Part shown: positions 56,401 to 60,540 of the stretch, piece after piece
Layout: each line of letters begins with the position of its first letter
Position numbering within the stretch: position 1 is the first letter of the stretch
Assembly: GCA_020630435.1 (NCBI GenBank)
Contig: JAHDBJ010000008.1
Location: 1-60,540 of the forward strand
Reading direction: 5' to 3'
DNA length: 60,540 nt
Source: Saprospiraceae bacterium
Lineage (GTDB): Bacteria > Bacteroidota > Bacteroidia > Chitinophagales > Saprospiraceae
The notes under the pieces: generated by a model
Database searches by the model: none
Told to the model about the DNA's origin: nothing
What the model saw: the letters and a program-made list of their open reading frames with translations, nothing else
Translations under genes and position numbers: made by a program

Positions 56401-59400
56401 AAAAGTACCACAACTTCTTATGTTTACAATAACTTAGGGAATCAAACTTCTGTTACCATTAATCCATCAGGTTTGACACCACGTACTAAGACTTTTACAT
56501 TCGATAGTAAAGGAAGGTTTGCATTAACATCAACAAATGCTTTGGGACAAACAACCGAGCCAAGTATATTTGATTACAGATGGGGTAAGCCCCTTTCTAT
56601 TACAGGAATTAATGGTTTAACAACGACTTTTGAATATGATGCATTTGGTCGTCTGGTAAAAACGACTAAGCCTGAAGGATATGAAGTAAACGAGACGTAC
56701 GTATGGAATATTAATAATAATGAAAATACCGTTTCTTATCATAAGACGGAGCATCCTGGAAGACCCGATATTCTAGTATATTATGATGTATTAGGTAGAG
56801 ATGTTAAAAAAGTTACTGAATTATATCAAAATCAATGGGTCACAGAGAAAAAAACCTATGATAGCAGAGGTAATTTAAAAACGACAACTGCCCCATATAA
56901 ATTGGGTGAAACGCCGTTTATTACAACCAATCATTATGATGAATACAATCGAGTTATTAGTACCATAAACCCAATTGGTACAACGACTTTTGAATATGCT
57001 TATTTAGGAACTGGTGCAAATAGATATTTAAAAACAACCCTTACAAATCCTGCTGGTCAAGTATCCTTCAAAAAAACAGATGCTACTGGAAAAACAATAC
57101 AAGCAACTGATAATGGAGGTACACTAGATTATACATATAATAGTCAAGGAAAGATGATTCGTGTGAAAAATGGAACGACTACCCTTATAGAAAATATTTA
57201 TGATGCCTATGGCAAACAAACAAGCCTGATAGATAAAAATGGAGGGACAACAAACTATGTTTACGATGCTTTAGGACAGTTAGAAAGTCAAACAGGAGCG
57301 AATGGTGACACTCATAGTTTCACCTATGATTTATTGGGTAGAAAACTAACCCGAGTTGGTGAAGAAGGCACTATCAGTTATGAATATTTTACGACTCCAG
57401 GAACGTCCTTAAATAAAGTAAAAAAGATCATCAACTTCAACGGAGACACAGAAGAGTTCACCTATGATAATTTTGGTCGTGCAAAGTCAATCAAGGTAAC
57501 TATTGACGGTGAAATTTTCATCACTACAAATCAAACTTATTCTCAATATGGTAACCTATTAGCAAAAAAATTCCCATCAGGTGTAATCGTTAATTATGAA
57601 TATAGTTCGAATGGAATATTGGCTAAAATAAAAGACAACAACGGTCAATTACTCTACGAAAATAATGGCATGAATAGTTATGCACAAGTAACATCCTATA
57701 CCTTTGGTAACAATAAGACCAGTTCAAGAGAATATCAATATGGAATACCTACTAGATATTACACAGAAGGTATAGAGGACTATAGAATGGTCTGGGATTA
57801 TCAATCCAGTAATTTATTGCAAAGAAAAGATGCAATTTATAATCTAACGGAGGATTTCACTTACGATAACCTTAACCGTTTGACTAGCTCAACTGTTGAT
57901 GGTATGAATTCCATCAGTTTAACATATACTGCTAATGGAAATATTAATTCTAAATCTGATGCAGGAGATTTATACCATTATGACAATAATAAAATTAATG
58001 CTTTAGTAAAAATTGATAATGAGGTCAACATTTCTCAAAACGATCAAGATATTGTTTATAGTTCTTACCTACAACCTGAAAGAATAACAGAAGGAGACTA
58101 TGAATTAGTTTATAGAGATGGTTCTAATCTTCAAAGAAGAAAAGCTGTACTTAAGCAAAGCGGTATTGGTATAGACGTAAAGTATTATCTAGGAGATTAT
58201 GAGCGTCAAGAAACCAATCAAGGAACCAATCACATCCACTATGTAGGAAATGGCGTAATTATTATTTCAAATACTCAAGGATCAACTGTAGGAGATGCCT
58301 ATTATTCCTATACCGACCACTTAGGTTCAATACTCAAAGTTACGGATAGTAATGGTACTATAGTCGCAAATCAAAACTTTGATGCATGGGGGCGTTTTAG
58401 GAATCCGAATAACTGGACTTATGTTGGTGTTCCTTCTACCAATCCATCATGGTTGTATAGAGGATATACAGGACATGAACAATTAAAAGAATTTGCACTT
58501 ATTAACATGAATGGACGTTTATACGATCCTGTAGTTGGTAGAATGCTAAGTGTTGATAATAATATACAACTACCTGATTATACGCAAAATTACAATCGCT
58601 ATTCTTATGCCCTAAATAATCCACTAAAATATACGGATCCTGATGGAGAGTTTATTGTTAATGCTATATTGGGCGCTTTTATAGGAATAGCTTCGAATGG
58701 TATCCAAAATGTTTTGTATAATAAACCTTTCTTTAAAGGAGCAGGAAAAGCAGCTTTATTTGGAGGTTTGAGTGGTGCAGTATCTGGTGGAATAGGAAAC
58801 TTATTCCCAAGCCCTCAGAAGATGACATTTGGTCTTAAAATAGGAAAAGCGATAGCACATGGTATAGGTAGTGCTGCTATCTCTATGATTTCAGGAGATA
58901 ATTCACCAACAGCATTCATAACAGGAGCCATAGCATCAGGTTTTTCATCAGTAGCAGCTCACTATGAATTAAATCCTGGCACACAGATTATCTATGGAGG
59001 AGTAGGTGGTGGTTTAGCAGCAAAAATAGCAGGAGGAGATCTTGTAAAAGGAATAACTAAAGGGGTAATAATCGGAGGGTTAAATCATGCAATGCATGAT
59101 CCGCTTGTAGTTGGTAGGTTTGCTATAGCTGCTATTACAGGTAGAATAAGACATTTAGGTGGTGCTGATGCTAAATATGTATCTTTAGGCGGTAGTATAA
59201 TTGCAGATGGAGGTGCTACGGGCGAAATTCAAGGTATTCGAATATTAAGAGGAGATGATGCTGGAAAATTTGTACCATTTACCGAAGGTAGATTTGCTGT
59301 AGGTCTAGATGTAAGTGGAGGGATTGGAGTAGGAGAATATTATTATGCAGGTCCAAAAGATTATTTTTCAGTCGAAACATTAAAAGGAATGAGTTTTGGT

Positions 59401-59598
59401 GTAGGAGGCTCTATCGGAACTTTGCTTATGGGTGGTTTAGGTATTGATGGAGGAGTGTCCGTATCTGCTTCCCCTGATGTTCATGGGTTTCGAACTTATG
59501 GTATCTCGGCAGGTTTAAGTTGGTCACCATTGCCAGGAAGATTTTCATGGCAGACTGGTGTAGGATACTCCCTAAAATTAGGCGATAAAATACTTTAA
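53407..59598 (+). CDS. Secreted SpvB/FG-GAP/RHS protein, TcB-TcC cocoon type (2063 aa)
   Basis: The frame starts with GTG at 53407; a signal peptide runs to about residue 34 (NISAQ). Residues about 43-360 are SpvB-like, starting with GSISAEGGVSAGMATYNVPI. Seven FG-GAP/VCBS calcium-type loops follow between about 365 and 730 (DYDGDGNSD, DFDGDGVID, DFNGDGKTD, DTDGDGRPE and others). From about 918 to 1680 there are many YD/RHS repeats (EYDAFGRLVK, VYDALGQLES, TYDLLGRKLT). The RHS-associated core runs from RGYTGHEQ (Arg1685) to PVVGRMLSVD and ends at YTDPDGE (Asp1744). In Tc toxins and RHS proteins this shell encloses a C-terminal toxin. The last 316 residues are Gly-rich and unrecognised. Confidence 0.92.
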   Translation: MRLKNINLFRINKYPFWMIWVFILCFGTKNISAQDIDYSPLYNDATFQKTIDTSLPVGSISAEGGVSAGMATYNVPIALPSGTNNVTPSISIGYTSQVSDGLLGIGWNIQGLSAISRTNKSEYFDNEIASIQIENDDALVLDGARLILKSGEHGELSSVYSTEAESFSTISLESGLAFSYFKVVTKEGIIMEYGNTPDSRYKTTGFLSQSPMIWLLNKVIHPDGNYIEYKYKVDDSNKSEGIIDEINYTGNQNAGLSPYNKVKFNYKTRFDQNIQYLSGRAFETKYLLDNITITADNNQSFKSYHFNYGKDEINSYLKEIIEKGTDGTALNSTIVKYGQKNNLLETSPLTLNLSYPYQAMRLISGDYDGDGNSDMLVSDIDSYNGFNYDKAFSILKNGASSPSINNVQLSSEGIPEYQIVGDEKIPHQHSYLVGDYTGDGKDNVLVIETTITDDKLVVGRQRIYSFENNATSYTYSASYIAHSTYKVITNINNYIRTGDFDGDGVIDVLTFLGNTGLDPQNPDINKRRLKCSCSGEITGSGNLFDIEDFDDAKHYNVIDFDGDGKQELLLVGQGAYNTTLLEVLAIENGQLVSLYSSSYGQTAWGNQVFTGDFNGDGKTDFLKRDGTTSGSPWSKVVSTGKTFITEPFTFEDRNPDFQGSEPDKVRILDFNGDGKMDILHGWNILSSASVINIYYSTGKGFYKKAYYHSEKLKDMPFAVFDTDGDGRPELLNRTSIFEDYTILHFNKEKNEHYVEQIINGEGHLTEWVYQKMNDASDETFYQKTVEDDSYIYNLPITLVKEFKTTDGLGDISSISYEYEDYKIDKKGRGILGFTKIKSYDYNSGVKTVVENKFEHDNYNISYPYKTSNYKISNNQLINTSISNYEIEDLGNKRYWLKTLSSSNEDFISRWKTTTSYSNYDNYGNVTTLYTNRYSDGTIVNSSTINTTYEAYGSLIPNKPTVITSTNTRIGQNAYSSTVQNTYNNLGQLTSKTTFHGLPKSTTTSYVYNNLGNQTSVTINPSGLTPRTKTFTFDSKGRFALTSTNALGQTTEPSIFDYRWGKPLSITGINGLTTTFEYDAFGRLVKTTKPEGYEVNETYVWNINNNENTVSYHKTEHPGRPDILVYYDVLGRDVKKVTELYQNQWVTEKKTYDSRGNLKTTTAPYKLGETPFITTNHYDEYNRVISTINPIGTTTFEYAYLGTGANRYLKTTLTNPAGQVSFKKTDATGKTIQATDNGGTLDYTYNSQGKMIRVKNGTTTLIENIYDAYGKQTSLIDKNGGTTNYVYDALGQLESQTGANGDTHSFTYDLLGRKLTRVGEEGTISYEYFTTPGTSLNKVKKIINFNGDTEEFTYDNFGRAKSIKVTIDGEIFITTNQTYSQYGNLLAKKFPSGVIVNYEYSSNGILAKIKDNNGQLLYENNGMNSYAQVTSYTFGNNKTSSREYQYGIPTRYYTEGIEDYRMVWDYQSSNLLQRKDAIYNLTEDFTYDNLNRLTSSTVDGMNSISLTYTANGNINSKSDAGDLYHYDNNKINALVKIDNEVNISQNDQDIVYSSYLQPERITEGDYELVYRDGSNLQRRKAVLKQSGIGIDVKYYLGDYERQETNQGTNHIHYVGNGVIIISNTQGSTVGDAYYSYTDHLGSILKVTDSNGTIVANQNFDAWGRFRNPNNWTYVGVPSTNPSWLYRGYTGHEQLKEFALINMNGRLYDPVVGRMLSVDNNIQLPDYTQNYNRYSYALNNPLKYTDPDGEFIVNAILGAFIGIASNGIQNVLYNKPFFKGAGKAALFGGLSGAVSGGIGNLFPSPQKMTFGLKIGKAIAHGIGSAAISMISGDNSPTAFITGAIASGFSSVAAHYELNPGTQIIYGGVGGGLAAKIAGGDLVKGITKGVIIGGLNHAMHDPLVVGRFAIAAITGRIRHLGGADAKYVSLGGSIIADGGATGEIQGIRILRGDDAGKFVPFTEGRFAVGLDVSGGIGVGEYYYAGPKDYFSVETLKGMSFGVGGSIGTLLMGGLGIDGGVSVSASPDVHGFRTYGISAGLSWSPLPGRFSWQTGVGYSLKLGDKIL

Positions 59599-59608
59599 TA
59601 TCTAGAAA

Positions 59609-60001
59609 ATGAAAAAATTGATTTTCTTATTAGTTATAACATTGTACTCCTGCGTTCCTCGAGATACAACTTATGATCAGGAACCTTATCAAAGAGTTTT
59701 CATACAAGATGAAATTGATTTCATCAATAATGGATTTCGAAAAATGGATAGAGGGGGGTACATCTTTAATGGTACATTCATTTTTGTCGGTAGATTTAAA
59801 AATAAAAAAGGTGAAGCAATCACTCATTCAAATGATGTGAAGCAATATTTTCAACAAGATTGCCGAGTTCAAAAAAATGCTCATTCCGATACTTTATATA
59901 TTACCAATATCGATAGTACCCAGTTATGGCTTACAGGTAAATTTTATAGAGATGAAGATTTTGAATCGGGTAATTTTTGGAAGCTTTTCAAGCAAAAATA
60001 G
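59609..60001 (+). CDS. Small lipoprotein next to the RHS gene (130 aa)
   Basis: Signal peptide and lipobox ending at Cys15 (LVITLYSCVPRD). The mature part of about 115 residues is mixed alpha/beta with a FIFVGRFKNKKG strand pair and an aromatic C-terminus (FYRDEDFESGNFWKLF). I do not recognise it. It starts 10 bases after the RHS stop, so it is co-transcribed. Position suggests an immunity protein or accessory factor for the RHS C-terminus, but no sequence motif supports this. Confidence 0.7.
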   Translation: MKKLIFLLVITLYSCVPRDTTYDQEPYQRVFIQDEIDFINNGFRKMDRGGYIFNGTFIFVGRFKNKKGEAITHSNDVKQYFQQDCRVQKNAHSDTLYITNIDSTQLWLTGKFYRDEDFESGNFWKLFKQK

Positions 60002-60294
60002 ACCACAAACATAAAACCATAAGGGCAAATCTACCATATAAATATAGTGGTGGATTTGTCCATACCTTACAAGTATTGACATTCCCCTAGATAATATTCG
60101 AGCAATTGTAAATTTATTTTAAAAAAATGTCCAATACTAGGTTACTTCATTAAGGCTTAAGAAATATATAAATAGACAAGCATAAAGTATTAAAAAGAGG
60201 AAGTATAATTTTCTCTAAAACATTCTCACTATTTGGGTGAATTACATCCCCAATAGATGTGATAATATTATGAAAAGTAAAAAATATAAAATAA
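60002..60294. other. Spacer between the lipoprotein and the last gene
   Basis: It holds an imperfect hairpin at about 60022-60061 (GGGCAAATCTACCA against TGGTGGATTTGTCC, with G-U pairs) that may be a terminator although no T run follows. A second short stem, CTATTTGGG with CCCCAATAG (60229-60257), lies just before the next gene. Nothing else is seen. Confidence 0.45.
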
Positions 60295-60540
60295 TGAAAA
60301 ATATATTATTAATCATTTTGGCAACTTTGTCAATATACACATTAAATGCTCAATGTGAGATGACATTTGAGTATGATAACGCAGGAAATCGAATAAAACG
60401 TTTTGTGGGTGATTGTAATCCTACAAACAATTGTGAAACGCCATACGATATAATCGATCAGGTAAATATAGAAGTTGATGGAAAAACCATAACCAAACAA
60501 GGCGGACACAACAGTCAATTCGATGCAGGAGGCGCAACCA
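60295..60540 (+). CDS. Partial secreted YD-motif protein, start out of frame
   Basis: The gene runs off the window. The reading frame beginning ILLIILATLSIYTLNAQ is a signal peptide, followed by MTFEYDNAGNRIKR, a YD-repeat motif, and then an acidic region. The ATG codons at 60271 and 60295 are both one base out of frame with it: ATG is followed by three A and then ATA, whereas ATG plus four A would restore the frame. No other ATG lies before the signal peptide, and a stop sits at 60288-60290. Either the assembly has lost an A, or the gene is broken or switched at this A run. It is probably another RHS-related secreted protein. Confidence 0.5.

Noticed and set aside
1-60540. CRISPR arrays, tRNA, rRNA, prophage or insertion sequences
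   Set aside because: No regularly spaced repeats, no cloverleaf-like or rRNA segments, and no transposase, integrase or phage structural genes were seen while reading the window.

Overview
The window is about 60.5 kb of AT-rich chromosomal DNA from a member of the Bacteroidota, probably a gliding, marine-type lineage such as Saprospiria (the class is a guess). The evidence is the gliding gene gldE in a zapA-mutY-ssb-gldE group, bshA of bacillithiol synthesis, many small lipoproteins, secreted proteins with caspase and RHS domains, a DUF3667 zinc-ribbon membrane protein, and repeated TAnnTTTG -7 promoter boxes, several with a TTTG or TTG box 19-21 bases upstream. Shine-Dalgarno sites are mostly absent. 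I see no tRNA, rRNA, CRISPR array, prophage or intact insertion sequence.

Layout. 1-3.3 kb: a small unknown gene, then a tandem pair of lipoprotein genes, the first broken by a frameshift. 3.4-7.5 kb: a membrane hydrolase gene overlapping an AlkB-type dioxygenase, a membrane metallophosphoesterase, then a convergent lipase-like hydrolase. 7.5-9 kb: a wax ester synthase/DGAT-type acyltransferase in one operon with that hydrolase. 9.3-15.2 kb: periplasmic PpiD/SurA-like foldase, BshA, dipeptidase PepD and a haloalkane dehalogenase-like enzyme. 15.4-16.2 kb: a secreted caspase-fold protease. 16.5-21.9 kb: split transketolase, a Cys/Met-metabolism PLP enzyme, two tandem DUF6624-like lipoproteins and L-2-hydroxyglutarate oxidase. 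21.9-24.1 kb: feoA-feoB iron uptake, with its own promoter. 24.3-30.5 kb: hisF, an unknown secreted protein, mazG, a large unknown helical protein and cmk.

30.4-38.3 kb: a pntB with no pntA beside it, an mscS-TPR-recN run, a secreted protein with a twofold repeat of an unassigned domain, and a Tiki/ChaN-like lipoprotein. 38.4-47.5 kb: prfC, then a long leftward set (uppS, flavin reductase, lptB; GNAT, DUF3667, gldE, ssb, mutY, zapA). 47.7-52.4 kb: a long PurF-like protein, holA, a B3/B4-domain protein, a conserved small Bacteroidota protein and infC with a non-AUG start. 52.4-53.4 kb: a kilobase without a convincing protein gene, holding what looks like a leftward, independently transcribed non-coding RNA with promoter and terminator. 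53.4-60.5 kb: a 2063-residue secreted SpvB/FG-GAP/RHS protein (TcB-TcC cocoon type) with an unrecognised glycine-rich C-terminus, a small lipoprotein that may be its partner, and the start of another secreted YD-motif protein whose start codon is out of frame with its signal peptide.

Most of the window is housekeeping. The accessory and novel content sits in the lipoprotein duplications (1-3.3 and 19.6-20.7 kb), the twofold-repeat protein (35.4-36.7 kb), the putative ncRNA (52.5-52.9 kb) and the RHS region (53.4-60.5 kb). I did not find a multi-gene system that I could defend as a new defence or secretion system.
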